From NCBI GenBank assembly GCA_964531735.1, contig CAZHGD010000013.1, positions 1 through 64,000 on the forward strand: DNA of 64,000 nt. Direction: 5' to 3'. This DNA is from CAZHGD01 sp964531735. GTDB lineage: Bacteria; Armatimonadota; UBA10988. The position numbers and the translations under genes were made by a program. This document shows, piece by piece, positions 50,720 through 59,969 of this stretch. The notes under the pieces were generated by a model, which was not told where the DNA came from, did no database searches, and saw nothing but the letters and a program-made list of their open reading frames with translations. The number at the start of each line of letters is the position of its first letter. The first letter of the stretch is position 1.

Positions 50720-53521
50720 ATGAAGTGGTGCGGGTTGTTGTTGCTGGCCCAACTGACGCTGCTGGCCAAGCCAGCTTCACTGTATGTCTCGACCGCCGGG
50801 AACGACCGGTGGTCGGGCAGCCTGGTGGCGCCGAACGCGGCGGGCAGCGACGGGCCGTTCGCGACCCTGGCCCGCGCGCGCGATGCGGTGCGTCAGCTCA
50901 AGGCCGCCGGCCCGCTGCCGCGCGGCGGCGTCACCGTCTGGGTGGCTGGCGGGCTGTATCCGCAGAGCGAGACGCTCAAGCTGAGTGCCAGTGACTCCGG
51001 CACCGACGGCGCGCCGGTGGTCTACCGCGCGTTGCCCGGCGAGCAGCCTCGCCTGCTTGGCGGACGGCCGATCACTGGGTTCAAGCCGCACCAGGGCGCC
51101 ATCGTCAAGGCCGAGGTCGCCGGGCAAGGTCTGCACGGCGTGTACTTCCGGCAGTTGTTCATGAACGGGCGGCGGCTGCACCTGGCGCGGTACCCGAACT
51201 TCGACCCGCAGAACCCCTACGGTGGCGGCTGGGCCTATGCCGACGGCAAGCCGGTCCCGATGTACTCGGATCGACCGGGCGAGGACAAGCACTCGCTCCA
51301 GTACAAGGCGGCCGACGCGCGCACCTGGGCCCGGCCCGACGAGGGCGAGGTGTTCGTCTTCCCGCGCTACAACTGGTGGAACAACCTTGTCCGCATCAAG
51401 TCGGTCGACCGCGAGCAGCGGCGGATCGAGCTGGCGGGCGACTGCTCGTACCCGATCCGACCGACCGATCGCTACTATGTGCGCAATCAGTTCGAGGAGC
51501 TGGATGCACCCGGCGAGTGGTACCTGGACCGGCGCACCGAGACGCTCTACCTGATTCCGCCGGAGCCGCTGGCGGGCAGCACGGTCTACGCCCCGGCCCT
51601 GCGCACCGTGGTCGAGATGCAGCCCGGCACCAGCAACGTCGTCTTGCGCGGGCTGACCATCGAGTGTGCCGAAGGCCACGGTGTGGTCCTCAACCAGACC
51701 AGCGACTGCACGGTGGCGGCCTGCACCATCCGCAACGTCGGCGACTACAACGGCAGCGGCGTCGCGGTGAACGGCGGTCGGAACAGCGGCGTGCTGGGCT
51801 GCGACATCTACGAGGTCGGCCGTGACGGCGTCTCGCTCAGCGGTGGTGACCGGGTCACGTTGACGCCGGCCAACAACTATGCGGACAACAACTACATCCA
51901 CCATGTCGGTGTGTTCTACAAGCAGGGAGTGGGCGTGGCGATGTGGGGCTGCGGCCTGCGCGCGGCCCACAACCTGATCCACGACGGGCCGCGCATGGGC
52001 ATCATGTTCAGCGGCAACAACCTGCTGCTCGAGTACAACCACATCCGCCACGTCAACCTGGAGACCGAGGACACCGGCGCGATCTACACGGGCGGGCGCG
52101 ACTGGATCTCCTCGCGCGGTACGGTGGTCCGCTACAACTACTTCCACGACATCCTGGGCTACGGCCAGATGAACGGCAGATGGGTCTCGCCGCATTTCGC
52201 GTGGGGGGTCTACCTGGACGACAACGCCGGCGGCGTGGATGTCATCGGCAACATCATCGCGCGCTGCCCCCGGGCGGCGATCCACCTCCACAACGGGCGC
52301 GACAACCTGATGGAGAACAACATCCTCGTGGATTCGGGGATGCAGCAGTTGGAGATGAACGGCTGGACCAACAAGCACCCGTACTGGATCAGCCACCTGC
52401 CCACGATGGTCAAGGGTTATGAATCGGTCGTCAGCCAGCCCGCCTGGCGCGGCATGCGGAACATGGGTCTGCATCCGCGGCTGGCGGTGCTGCCGGACGG
52501 GCTGATCATGACCGGCAACGTGTTCCGCCGGAATATCCTCGCTTCGCAGCGCCCGAAGGCGCGGCTGTACCGGTTCAACAACGTGCCGTTCGACCACTAC
52601 GAGAGCGACCGCAACCTGATCTACGCCGGAGGCCGACCGCTGATCATCGATGGCCTGCGCGGTGTGGCGGCCGACGAGCACTGGGCCGAGTGGCAGCGGC
52701 GGGGCAAGGACCAGCACTCCATCGTGGCCGACCCGCGGTTCGTCGACGCGGCGGCCGACGACTACCGGCTGGCCGACGACTCGCCGGCGCGGCAGATCGG
52801 GTTCAAGCGCATCCCGGTCGAGCAGATCGGACCGCAGGCGCTGCCGCTCCGCGCCACGTGGCCGATTGTCGAGGCCGAAGGCGCGCGCGAGAAGCCGCTG
52901 GGCGCCGCGCACCCCGAACAGATCGGCCCGCCGCCGGCCAGACCGCGGTACGAGCAGCCGTTCACGGTGCCGCGCCTGCCGCAGCCGCCGGGTGAAGCCG
53001 AGCTGGCCGGCGCCCTGGCGCTCAGTGTGCGCGAGACTCCGGACCGCAACCACATCGCCGGCCAGGCCTGCGCGGCCAAGGTTGGCCACGACGGACAGCA
53101 GCTCTACATCGAGTTGGTCGTGCCGGCCACGGCGGCGAAGCTGCGGCGCGGTGAGCACTGGGGGCAGGACGACGGCGCGGAGGTGTGCCTCCAGCGTCTG
53201 GACGGCAAGCGGGGCGGGCCGGTGTTCGTGCTGCACGGGTTCCTGACCGGACGCTGCGAGAGCGTCACCGACGCCGGTGCCGCGCCCGCCGAAGCGGCGG
53301 CGATGGGCCGGGCGGTGCAGTTCACCGCCACCGTCCGCGCCGACGGCTGGATTGGCCGTTGGGCCGTGCCGCTGGCCGCCCTTGGGGCCAAGCCGGGCGG
53401 TCAGTTGGCGTTCAACCTCGGCGTGCGGCGCACCGAGGCCGATGAGTGGGTCTGCTGGGCCGGCGCGCTGGGCCAGACGTGGCGCGTCGAGAACGCCGGC
53501 GTGCTGCTCTTGCAGCCGTAG
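50720..53521 (+). CDS. Exported right-handed parallel beta-helix protein with C-terminal CBM9-like domain
   Basis: 933 aa. Signal peptide about residues 1-20 (WCGLLLLAQLTLLAKPAS). After a leading beta segment (SLYVSTAGNDRWSG) and NGRRLHLARYPNFDP, residues ~300-560 form a run of short helix-coil repeats (NVVLRGLTIECAEGHG, NSGVLGCDIYEVGRDG, NLLLEYNHIRHV, VIGNIIARCPRAAIHLHNG), as in polysaccharide lyases and GH28-like enzymes. The last ~170 residues resemble a CBM9/DOMON-type sandwich (DDGAEVCLQRLDG, VRADGWIGRWAVPLAALG). Catalytic residues are not identifiable by eye. It is probably an extracellular depolymerase. ATG 50720 is preferred to GTG 50708 because GGAG stands six bases before it. Confidence 0.85.
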   Translation: MKWCGLLLLAQLTLLAKPASLYVSTAGNDRWSGSLVAPNAAGSDGPFATLARARDAVRQLKAAGPLPRGGVTVWVAGGLYPQSETLKLSASDSGTDGAPVVYRALPGEQPRLLGGRPITGFKPHQGAIVKAEVAGQGLHGVYFRQLFMNGRRLHLARYPNFDPQNPYGGGWAYADGKPVPMYSDRPGEDKHSLQYKAADARTWARPDEGEVFVFPRYNWWNNLVRIKSVDREQRRIELAGDCSYPIRPTDRYYVRNQFEELDAPGEWYLDRRTETLYLIPPEPLAGSTVYAPALRTVVEMQPGTSNVVLRGLTIECAEGHGVVLNQTSDCTVAACTIRNVGDYNGSGVAVNGGRNSGVLGCDIYEVGRDGVSLSGGDRVTLTPANNYADNNYIHHVGVFYKQGVGVAMWGCGLRAAHNLIHDGPRMGIMFSGNNLLLEYNHIRHVNLETEDTGAIYTGGRDWISSRGTVVRYNYFHDILGYGQMNGRWVSPHFAWGVYLDDNAGGVDVIGNIIARCPRAAIHLHNGRDNLMENNILVDSGMQQLEMNGWTNKHPYWISHLPTMVKGYESVVSQPAWRGMRNMGLHPRLAVLPDGLIMTGNVFRRNILASQRPKARLYRFNNVPFDHYESDRNLIYAGGRPLIIDGLRGVAADEHWAEWQRRGKDQHSIVADPRFVDAAADDYRLADDSPARQIGFKRIPVEQIGPQALPLRATWPIVEAEGAREKPLGAAHPEQIGPPPARPRYEQPFTVPRLPQPPGEAELAGALALSVRETPDRNHIAGQACAAKVGHDGQQLYIELVVPATAAKLRRGEHWGQDDGAEVCLQRLDGKRGGPVFVLHGFLTGRCESVTDAGAAPAEAAAMGRAVQFTATVRADGWIGRWAVPLAALGAKPGGQLAFNLGVRRTEADEWVCWAGALGQTWRVENAGVLLLQP

Positions 53522-53536
53522 GCCAAGGAGGGCTCT

Positions 53537-54787
53537 GTGCCCAGACCACGCCTGGCGCCACCGCCGGCCTGGCAGTGCTACGACTGCCATACCAGCGGGC
53601 AATGCTGTCAGGGCTACTTCGAGGTCGCGGTGACCGAGGCCGAGCGCGAGCGGATCTTGCAGCAGGGCTGGGCCGCCCTGCCGGAGTACGCCGGGCAGGC
53701 GCTGGTGGTCCCGCGCCATGGCGGTTGGGTACTGGCCAACCGCGCCGATGGCGCCTGCGTGTTCCACGGCGAGGACGGTTTGTGCCGCATCCACGCGCGC
53801 TTCGGCGAGCCGGCCAAGCCGTTGGCCTGCCGGCTGTACCCGTTCGTCTTCGTGCCGGCCGGCGACGAGGTCCGCGTCGACCTGCGCTTCGATTGCCCGT
53901 CGGTCGCGGGCAGCCGTGGGCGTGAGCTGCCGCAGCACGTCGGCGAGCTGAAGCAGTTGCTGGCGCAGGCCGTGCCCACCAAGGGGTTCCGGCCGAGCAC
54001 CACGGCGCGCCTGGCCGTGGGCGTGGACGTGGCCTGGGCGGTGGTGCGGCAGGTCACGCAGGCGCTCGAGACGGTGCTGGACGACATCTCGTTGAGCATG
54101 GTGCAGCGCGTCCTGACCGTGTCGGCGGTCGCGGCGATGCTGCCGGCGCTCCCGCTGGACCAGGTCGCCGCGGGCAGCGTGCCCGAGATGATGACGGTGC
54201 TGATCGCCTCGTGCATGGCCGAAGCGCTGTCGCCCGACAGCGCAGTGGCGCCACCGACGCGGATGGTGCGGTTGCTGTTCCGACAGATGGTCGGCCTCTA
54301 CGGCCGCGCCGACCGGCTGAGCCAGCCGCCGCGCGTCGGCGCGCGGTTGGCGGCCTCACTACGGCTGGCCGTGGGACGCGGGCTGTTTCCCCGGATCCGG
54401 CCCGACTTCCCGGCGGTGAGCTTCGCCGCGGTGGAGGCGACCGCGGCCGATCTGGATCAGCACGGGTCGGAGGCCGTGTCGCGCTACTACCGGACCAAGC
54501 TGAACAGCCTGGGCTTCTTCGGCCCGGGGTTCTACGGCGAGACATACCAAGGCGGACTGGCGGCACTGTGCCTGACCTATCCAATCCTCCTGTGGTATGC
54601 GCGGTTGTTCGCCGCTGGCGAGGGCCTGGCGGCGCCTGACGAGGCGGCGGTGGTCAGGGCGATCCAGGTGGTGGACCGCAACCACGGTCGCACCCCGCTG
54701 CTGGACACGCGCACCGAACGAGCGCGGCGCCAGCAACTGAGCGGGTTCGAGGTGCTGCGCTCGCTGCTCGCGGCCCAGCGCTGTTGA
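53537..54787 (+). CDS. YkgJ-family (zinc/iron-chelating cysteine-cluster) protein
   Basis: 416 aa. The family cluster is at the N-terminus: C14, C17, C23-C24, then CVFHGEDGLCRIH and the final Cys in PLACRLYPF near residue 98, which together form the metal-binding site of this group, related to flagellin lysine-N-methylases and other proteins of unknown role. CYDCH superficially resembles a heme-binding motif, but there is no export signal and the cysteine pattern fits YkgJ. The C-terminal ~300 residues are mainly helical. GTG start with AAGGAGG upstream. It is embedded between the beta-helix and esterase-like genes and, unlike them, is likely cytosolic. Confidence 0.82.
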   Translation: MPRPRLAPPPAWQCYDCHTSGQCCQGYFEVAVTEAERERILQQGWAALPEYAGQALVVPRHGGWVLANRADGACVFHGEDGLCRIHARFGEPAKPLACRLYPFVFVPAGDEVRVDLRFDCPSVAGSRGRELPQHVGELKQLLAQAVPTKGFRPSTTARLAVGVDVAWAVVRQVTQALETVLDDISLSMVQRVLTVSAVAAMLPALPLDQVAAGSVPEMMTVLIASCMAEALSPDSAVAPPTRMVRLLFRQMVGLYGRADRLSQPPRVGARLAASLRLAVGRGLFPRIRPDFPAVSFAAVEATAADLDQHGSEAVSRYYRTKLNSLGFFGPGFYGETYQGGLAALCLTYPILLWYARLFAAGEGLAAPDEAAVVRAIQVVDRNHGRTPLLDTRTERARRQQLSGFEVLRSLLAAQRC

Positions 54788-54830
54788 CACGAGGCGGCCG
54801 TTCGTCGCCGCCGGAAGGATGACGAGCAGT

Positions 54831-55907
54831 ATGGGTACGTTCTACGACGACGCGGACGCTGCGCAGACCGGGCTGGTGCAGCGCGGCACGGACGACCGCC
54901 AGCACCTGCTGCGGGCCGAGGCGGAGGACTGGCTGCGCGCCGAGTGCGAGGCCATTGTCGAGCGCCGCCCGCAGCTCTGGCGGCCCGACTACCGCAGCAT
55001 CGACGCTTTCCTGGCCAGTGTCGAGCCCAACCGGCAGCGCTGGTTGCAGGCCGTCGGTGACTTCGGGCCGGAGTGCGACGACGGCGAGCCGGAGATCGAG
55101 CCGTTCCTCGACAACGACGAGCTGGAAGCCTGCTGGATCACCTGGCCCTGGCGCCGCAACTACCGCATGCGTGGCATTCTCGCTGTGCCCAAGCACCGGA
55201 GCGGTCGCCTGCCGCTGGTCATCTGCCAGCACGGCATCGGCAGCACGCCCGAGCACACCTTCGGCTTCCTCGACAACTCGTGGGCCTACCGTGGCTTCGC
55301 GCGGCGGCTCGTCGGCGACGGGTTCGCGGTGTTCTCACCGATGCACGTCACCACCGGACCGGCGCGCGGCCGGCTGGAGCGCCTGGCGCTGATGCTCGGC
55401 GGCAAGCTCTGGGGCATTGAGATGAACCAGTTGTCGCGGATGCTCGACCGCCTGCTCGTGCGGCCCGAGATCGATCCCGAGCGCGTCGGCATGTGGGGGC
55501 TGAGCCTCGGCGGCGCCTACACGCTGATGACCATGCCCATCGAGCCGCGCATCAAGGTCGGCGTGTCGGCCGCCTGGTTCAACCACCGCGTCCGCAAGAT
55601 GGTGGTCGATGACCCGCGGCATAGCTGCTTTCTGTCGGTCAATGAGGACCACGTCTTCATCCCCGGCTGGCTGCGTGAGTTCAGCGACTCGGACCTGTGC
55701 GCGCTGATTGCGCCGCGGGCGTTCATGAGCCAGACCGGGAAGTGCGACGGCATCTCCTGGTGGCCGTGGGTGGCCGAGGAGTTCGAGGCGTCCAAGGCGC
55801 ACTACGACAAGCTCGGCCTCGGCGAGCGGATTCGCCTCGACCTGCACGAAGGCGGGCACGAGATCCACTACGAGGCCGGCCTGGCCTTCCTGCGCCAGTG
55901 GCTGTGA
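54831..55907 (+). CDS. Alpha/beta hydrolase, acetyl-xylan-esterase/dienelactone-hydrolase type
   Basis: 358 aa, no signal peptide. The fold is visible from LPLVICQHGIGSTPEH (oxyanion side), nucleophile elbow GMWGLSLGGAY with Ser in GLSLGG near residue 226, and the late histidine in DLHEGGHEIHYEAG; the acid is probably in the SDSDLCALIAPRAF region. Such enzymes cleave ester bonds in acetylated sugars or lactones. Two ATGs occur (54819, 54831); GGAAGG at 54813 is too close to the first and well placed for the second. Last gene of the plus-strand carbohydrate run; its stop is 15 bases from the convergent cysA. Confidence 0.85.
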   Translation: MGTFYDDADAAQTGLVQRGTDDRQHLLRAEAEDWLRAECEAIVERRPQLWRPDYRSIDAFLASVEPNRQRWLQAVGDFGPECDDGEPEIEPFLDNDELEACWITWPWRRNYRMRGILAVPKHRSGRLPLVICQHGIGSTPEHTFGFLDNSWAYRGFARRLVGDGFAVFSPMHVTTGPARGRLERLALMLGGKLWGIEMNQLSRMLDRLLVRPEIDPERVGMWGLSLGGAYTLMTMPIEPRIKVGVSAAWFNHRVRKMVVDDPRHSCFLSVNEDHVFIPGWLREFSDSDLCALIAPRAFMSQTGKCDGISWWPWVAEEFEASKAHYDKLGLGERIRLDLHEGGHEIHYEAGLAFLRQWL

Positions 55908-55922
55908 GGCCGTGGCCCGCAG

Positions 55923-56999
55923 TCAGATGACGTAGTCCTCGACGAACACGCGGGTCTCGCGGAGGCCGACGTAGACGACATCGGCCACCGCGAGACCCAG
56001 TGCCGCCGCCTGCTCGTGCGAGAGCTGCGCCTGGATGCTCTGGCCGGACTCGTCAGTCAGTTCGCAGCGGACCACCGGTCCGGCCGACTGGATGCGCTGC
56101 ACGCGAGCCCGGAACGACGGCCGGCCGTTGGGCGCGCGGCTGATGGCGATGTCGTGTGGCCGCACCACCAACTGCGCCGGCTGACCATCGGCCGCGTTGG
56201 TCTGCGGCGCCTCGATGACGACCGAGCCGAACACGGCCTTGCCCTGTTCGACACGGCCATGGAACAGGTTGACGCTGCCGAGGAACTCGGCCACGAACGG
56301 CGTCGCCGGATGGTGGAAGATCTCGTCGGGCGAGCCGACTTGCTCGATGCGGCCGTGGTTCATCACCACCACGCGGTCGGCCACTTCGAGAGCCTCCTCC
56401 TGGTCGTGCGTCACGAACACGCTGGTCATGCGCAGCTCGTCGTGCAGGCGCCGCAGCCAGCGCCGCAGCTCGGCGCGCACCTTGGCGTCCAAGGCGCCGA
56501 AGGGCTCGTCGAGCAGCAGCACGTTCGGCTGCACCGCCAGGGCGCGTGCCAGGGCCACCCGCTGACGCTGGCCGCCCGAAAGCTGGGCGGGCAGTCGCCG
56601 GCCGAGACCCTCCATCTGGATCAGCTTGAGCAACTCGTCCACCCGGGCGCGGATCTCGGCTGGCGCAGGGCGGTCGCGCCGCGGCTTCACGCGCAGGCCG
56701 AAGGCGATGTTCTCCGCCACGCTGAGGTGCCGGAACAGCGCGTAGTGCTGGAACACGAAGCCGACCCGACGGGCGCCGACGGCCTGGCCGGTGACCTCCT
56801 GACCGCCGAACAGCACCGCGGCATCGGGATTCGGGTCTGGTGCCTCCAGGCCGGCGATGATGCGGAGCAAGGTGGTCTTGCCGCAACCAGACGGACCCAG
56901 CAACGCCACCAACTCGCCGTCCGGAACGGCCAGACTGACGTTGTCGAGCGCCTGCATGGCGCCGAACCGCTTGCTGATCTGGCGAACCTCAATGCTCAT
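55923..56999 (-). CDS. cysA: Sulfate/thiosulfate ABC transporter ATP-binding protein
   Basis: 358 aa. Walker A GPSGCGKTT (residues ~36-44), Q-loop GFVFQHYALFRHLSV, signature LSGGQRQRVALARAL and Walker B VLLLDEPFGALD, plus a TOBE-type C-terminal domain. ATG 56999 overlaps the CysW stop by four bases (ATGA), showing translational coupling, and GGAGG lies upstream. It energises sulfate uptake by CysT/CysW with the binding protein; loss of any subunit breaks uptake in known systems. Last gene of the four-gene operon. Molybdate or other anion transport is a possible alternative for the ATPase alone, but the partner genes point to sulfate. Confidence 0.93.
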   Translation of the reverse strand: MSIEVRQISKRFGAMQALDNVSLAVPDGELVALLGPSGCGKTTLLRIIAGLEAPDPNPDAAVLFGGQEVTGQAVGARRVGFVFQHYALFRHLSVAENIAFGLRVKPRRDRPAPAEIRARVDELLKLIQMEGLGRRLPAQLSGGQRQRVALARALAVQPNVLLLDEPFGALDAKVRAELRRWLRRLHDELRMTSVFVTHDQEEALEVADRVVVMNHGRIEQVGSPDEIFHHPATPFVAEFLGSVNLFHGRVEQGKAVFGSVVIEAPQTNAADGQPAQLVVRPHDIAISRAPNGRPSFRARVQRIQSAGPVVRCELTDESGQSIQAQLSHEQAAALGLAVADVVYVGLRETRVFVEDYVI

Positions 57000-57877
57000 G
57001 GCAACGGTCCTCCCGCGGCGGCGTCGTTGCGCACCCGCCACAGCACCAGGCTCTTCAGCACCAGCGTCACCAGCGCCAGGACACAGAGCAGCGACGCGAC
57101 CGCGAAGGCCGCCACGAAGTTGTACTCATTGTAGAGTATCTCGATGTGCAAGGGCATGGTATTGGTCTTCAGGCGGATATGGCCGGAGACGACCGAGACG
57201 GCGCCGAACTCGCCCATGGCGCGCGCGTTGCAGAGGATCACGCCGTAGAGCAAGGCCCACTTGATGTTCGGCACGGTGACGCGCCAGAAGGTCTGCCAGC
57301 CATTGGCGCCGAGGACGACGGCGGCTTCCTCCTCCTCCGTGCCTTGCGACTCCATCAGTGGGATCAGCTCGCGGGCCACCAAGGGCACCGAGACGAAGAG
57401 GGTGGCCAGGACGATGGCCGGGGTGTTGAACAGGACGCGGTAGCCATGCTGCTGCAGCCAGGGGCCGAACCAGCCGAGGCGGCCGAAGAGCAAGACGAAC
57501 AACATGCCTGCCACGACTGGCGAGACCGCGAACGGCAGGTCGATCAGCGTGACCAGAACGCTGCGGCCCCAGAAGCGGAACTTGCCCACGGCCCAGGCGG
57601 CGGCGAGCCCGAACAAGACGTTGAGCGGTACGACCACCGCCGCGGTGGTCAAGGTCAGCCGGATGGCGGCCCGGGCGGCCGGATCGGCGAAGCTGCGGAG
57701 ATAGGCGTGGAGCCCTTGCCGCAGCGCTTCGGTGAACACGGCCAGCAGCGGGAGCACCAGGAACAGCAGCAGGAAGGTGAGCGCCACCAAGGTCAGGAGG
57801 CAACGGACCCAGCCCGGTTCAGTGATGGCACCTGGCGTAGCCTCACCTGACAGATGGCGGTCGATGGCCTGGGCCAT
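56996..57877 (-). CDS. cysW: Sulfate ABC transporter permease CysW
   Basis: 293 aa inner-membrane subunit with about six hydrophobic segments (TLVALTFLLLFLVLPLL, ATLFVSVPLVARELIPLM among them). The EAA-loop region (EEEAAVVLGANGWQTFWRVTVPNIK), which contacts the ATPase, is clearly visible near residue 190. Preceded by GGAGGG eight bases before ATG 57877; this site lies inside the end of cysT, so the two are coupled. Together with CysT it forms the sulfate channel. Confidence 0.94.
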   Translation of the reverse strand: MAQAIDRHLSGEATPGAITEPGWVRCLLTLVALTFLLLFLVLPLLAVFTEALRQGLHAYLRSFADPAARAAIRLTLTTAAVVVPLNVLFGLAAAWAVGKFRFWGRSVLVTLIDLPFAVSPVVAGMLFVLLFGRLGWFGPWLQQHGYRVLFNTPAIVLATLFVSVPLVARELIPLMESQGTEEEEAAVVLGANGWQTFWRVTVPNIKWALLYGVILCNARAMGEFGAVSVVSGHIRLKTNTMPLHIEILYNEYNFVAAFAVASLLCVLALVTLVLKSLVLWRVRNDAAAGGPLP

Positions 57878-57881
57878 GGGG

Positions 57882-58709
57882 CTACCCTCCGGTGCCCAGC
57901 CGGCGGCTGCACGTCCATTGCAGCAGGTTGATGGCCAGCAGCAGTGCGAACGAGCAGAGCAACATCGCCACGCCGATGGCGGTGGCGCCGAGGTAGTCGT
58001 ACTGCTCCAGCTTGGTGATGATCAGCAGTGGCGTGATCTCGGTGCGCATGGGCATGTTGCCGGCGATGAACACCACCGAGCCATACTCGCCCACAGCTCG
58101 CGCGAAGGCCAGGGCAAAGCCGGTCAGCAGGGCGGGGAGCAGCGCCGGCAGCAGGACGCGCCGGACGGTCTGCCAGCGGCCGGCCCCAAGGCTGGCCGCC
58201 GCCTCCTCGACCTCGGGCTCGATGTCTTCGAGCGCAGGCTGTACCGTGCGCACCACGAACGGCAGGCCGATGAAGGTCAACGCCACCGCAATGCCCAGCG
58301 GCGTGAAGGCCACCTTCAGGCCGACGTGGGCCAGATGGTGCCCGATCCAGCCGTTCGGGCTGTAGAGGGTCGTGAGTGCGATGCCGGAAACGGCCGTCGG
58401 TAACGCGAACGGCAGGTCGACCAAGGCGTCGACGAGCCGCTTCAGGGGGAACCGGTAACGGACCAGCACCCAGGCGACGATGGTGCCGAAGACCGCGTTG
58501 GTACCGGCGGCGGCCAGCGCGGCACCGAAGGTCAGCCGATAGCTGGCCAGGACGCGTGGGTGCGTGGTGGCCTCCCACCAGGCTGCCCAGCCGCCGCCGG
58601 CGGCCCTGCTGAACAGGGCCGCCAGCGGCAGCAGGACGAGGAACCCCAGGTAGGCCACGGTGTAGCCCATGGACAGCCCGAAGCCTGGCAGGACCCGAGA
58701 GCGTGACAT
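57882..58709 (-). CDS. cysT: Sulfate ABC transporter permease CysT (CysU)
   Basis: 275 aa. Hydrophobic segments of the CysT/CysU type, e.g. MGYTVAYLGFLVLLPLAALFS, and the EAA loop VEEAAASLGAGRWQTVRRVLLPALLP near residue 165, the contact site for CysA. It follows the binding-protein gene by eight bases; GAGGG before the ATG overlaps that gene's stop. Heterodimerises with CysW. Confidence 0.94.
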   Translation of the reverse strand: MSRSRVLPGFGLSMGYTVAYLGFLVLLPLAALFSRAAGGGWAAWWEATTHPRVLASYRLTFGAALAAAGTNAVFGTIVAWVLVRYRFPLKRLVDALVDLPFALPTAVSGIALTTLYSPNGWIGHHLAHVGLKVAFTPLGIAVALTFIGLPFVVRTVQPALEDIEPEVEEAAASLGAGRWQTVRRVLLPALLPALLTGFALAFARAVGEYGSVVFIAGNMPMRTEITPLLIITKLEQYDYLGATAIGVAMLLCSFALLLAINLLQWTCSRRLGTGG

Positions 58710-58717
58710 GGCGGCCC

Positions 58718-59884
58718 TCAGGACTTCCGGTCGGCCGGTGTGTTCTGCTGGGCCGCCGGCTGGTAGATGCTGTCGAAGATGCCGCCGTCGGCGAAGTGCA
58801 CCTTCTGCGCCTGCTTCCAGCCGCCGAAGACTTCGTCAATCGTGAACAGATCGAGCTTCTGGAACCGCGCGGCGTCGGCCGGCTCGGCCTGCTCCGGATG
58901 GCGTGGCCGGTAGTAGTGCTTGGCCGCGATCCTCTGGCCGGTGGCCGAATAGAGGAAGTCGAGGTAGCCCCTGGCGACGGCTGCGGTGCCTTTGCGCTCG
59001 ACCACCTTGTCGACCACGGCCACCGACGGCTCAGCCAGGATGCTGACGCTGGGGGCGACGATCTCGAACTTGTCCTGGCCCAGTTCGTTGATCGACAGGT
59101 AGGCCTCGTTCTCCCAGGCCAGCAGCACATCGCCCAGCTCGCGCTGCACAAACGTGGTGGTCGAGCCGCGAGCGCCGGAGTCCAGCACGGGTACGTGCTG
59201 GAACAGCTTCGCCACGAAGTCCTTGGCCTTCGCCTCCGCCTGCTGCACAGCGGCGGCGGCGGCGGGGTCGTTGACCTTCTTCAGGTCACGCAGTTCGCGC
59301 TGGAGCACGTAGCCCCAGGCGGCCAGGTAGCTCCACCGCGCGCCGCCCGAGGTCTTCGGGTTCGGCGTGATCACCTGCACGCCGTCCTTGACCAGGTCGG
59401 GCCAGTCCTTGATCTGCTTGGGATTGCCCTTGCGGACGAGGAAAACGATGGTGGAGGTGTAGGGGGCGCTGTTGTTGGGCAGCTTGGCCTGCCAGTCGGC
59501 GGACAGCAACTGCGCCTTGTCGGCGATGCTGTCGATGTCGTAGGACAAGGCCAGCGTGACCACGTCGGCCTCGAGTCCATCGATCACGGCGCGCGCCTGC
59601 TTGCCCGAGCCGCCATGCGACTGCTCGATCTCCACAGACTGGCCGGTCTTGGTCGCCCAGTCCTTGACAAACGCCTCGTTGATGTCCTTGTAGAGCTCGC
59701 GAGTCGGGTCGTAAGACACGTTCAGCAGCTTGACCGGGCCGGTCGTGGATGCGCCGCCGGACGTGCCGGCCGCGGCGACCTTGCCCGGCGGCGCAGGCGC
59801 TTGGCTCGGGCGGCTGCAGCCCAGCAGGAGGATATAGGTCAGCGCCACCCCCGCGGTCAGCCACGCAATCCATCGGCGATCCAT
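58718..59884 (-). CDS. sbp: Sulfate-binding lipoprotein of the ABC importer
   Basis: 388 aa from the second of two adjacent ATGs; AGGAG is six bases before it and only three before the first (59887). The signal ends in lipobox ILLLGC, so C23 is acylated and the protein is anchored outside the cytoplasmic membrane. The mature part has the sulfate-binding core: LNVSYDPTRELYKDIN near residue 55, SHGGSGKQARAV, LALSYDIDSIADKA, and VITPNPKTSGGARW, characteristic of Sbp/CysP. It captures sulfate for CysTWA. First gene of the operon; an AT-rich stretch with a palindrome lies upstream. Confidence 0.93.
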   Translation of the reverse strand: MDRRWIAWLTAGVALTYILLLGCSRPSQAPAPPGKVAAAGTSGGASTTGPVKLLNVSYDPTRELYKDINEAFVKDWATKTGQSVEIEQSHGGSGKQARAVIDGLEADVVTLALSYDIDSIADKAQLLSADWQAKLPNNSAPYTSTIVFLVRKGNPKQIKDWPDLVKDGVQVITPNPKTSGGARWSYLAAWGYVLQRELRDLKKVNDPAAAAAVQQAEAKAKDFVAKLFQHVPVLDSGARGSTTTFVQRELGDVLLAWENEAYLSINELGQDKFEIVAPSVSILAEPSVAVVDKVVERKGTAAVARGYLDFLYSATGQRIAAKHYYRPRHPEQAEPADAARFQKLDLFTIDEVFGGWKQAQKVHFADGGIFDSIYQPAAQQNTPADRKS

Positions 59885-59930
59885 CATGCTCTCCTGGCGA
59901 CATCCCGAAGGTCGAGATTGTCGAGCTTGT

Positions 59931-59969
59931 TGATAAAGATAGTGTCTTCCTGGGCCGTTGACGTGTCAA
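59931..59969 (-). promoter_or_regulatory. Possible control region of the sulfate-uptake operon
   Basis: Upstream of sbp an AT-rich patch (59931-59945, minus strand TATCTTTATC) and a TTGACA box (59969-59964) occur. TTGACGTGTCAA at 59958-59969 is a 12-base near-palindrome (five-base arms TTGAC/GTCAA, two-base centre). The spacing between TTGACA and the AT-rich element (about 22) is too long for a simple sigma-70 promoter, so the elements may be an operator or another promoter type. Confidence 0.3.

Noticed and set aside
53573..53600. CXXCH heme-c motif in the YkgJ-family protein
   Set aside because: Matches CYDCH, but there is no export signal and the full Cys pattern fits the YkgJ metal cluster.
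50777..53938. 1,053-codon antisense open frame opposite the beta-helix gene
   Set aside because: Shadow frame; the plus-strand protein has a signal peptide, beta-helix repeats and a good ribosome site.
54784..54789. TTGACA box before the alpha/beta hydrolase gene
   Set aside because: No AT-rich -10 at 15-19 bases; it overlaps the end of the YkgJ-family gene.
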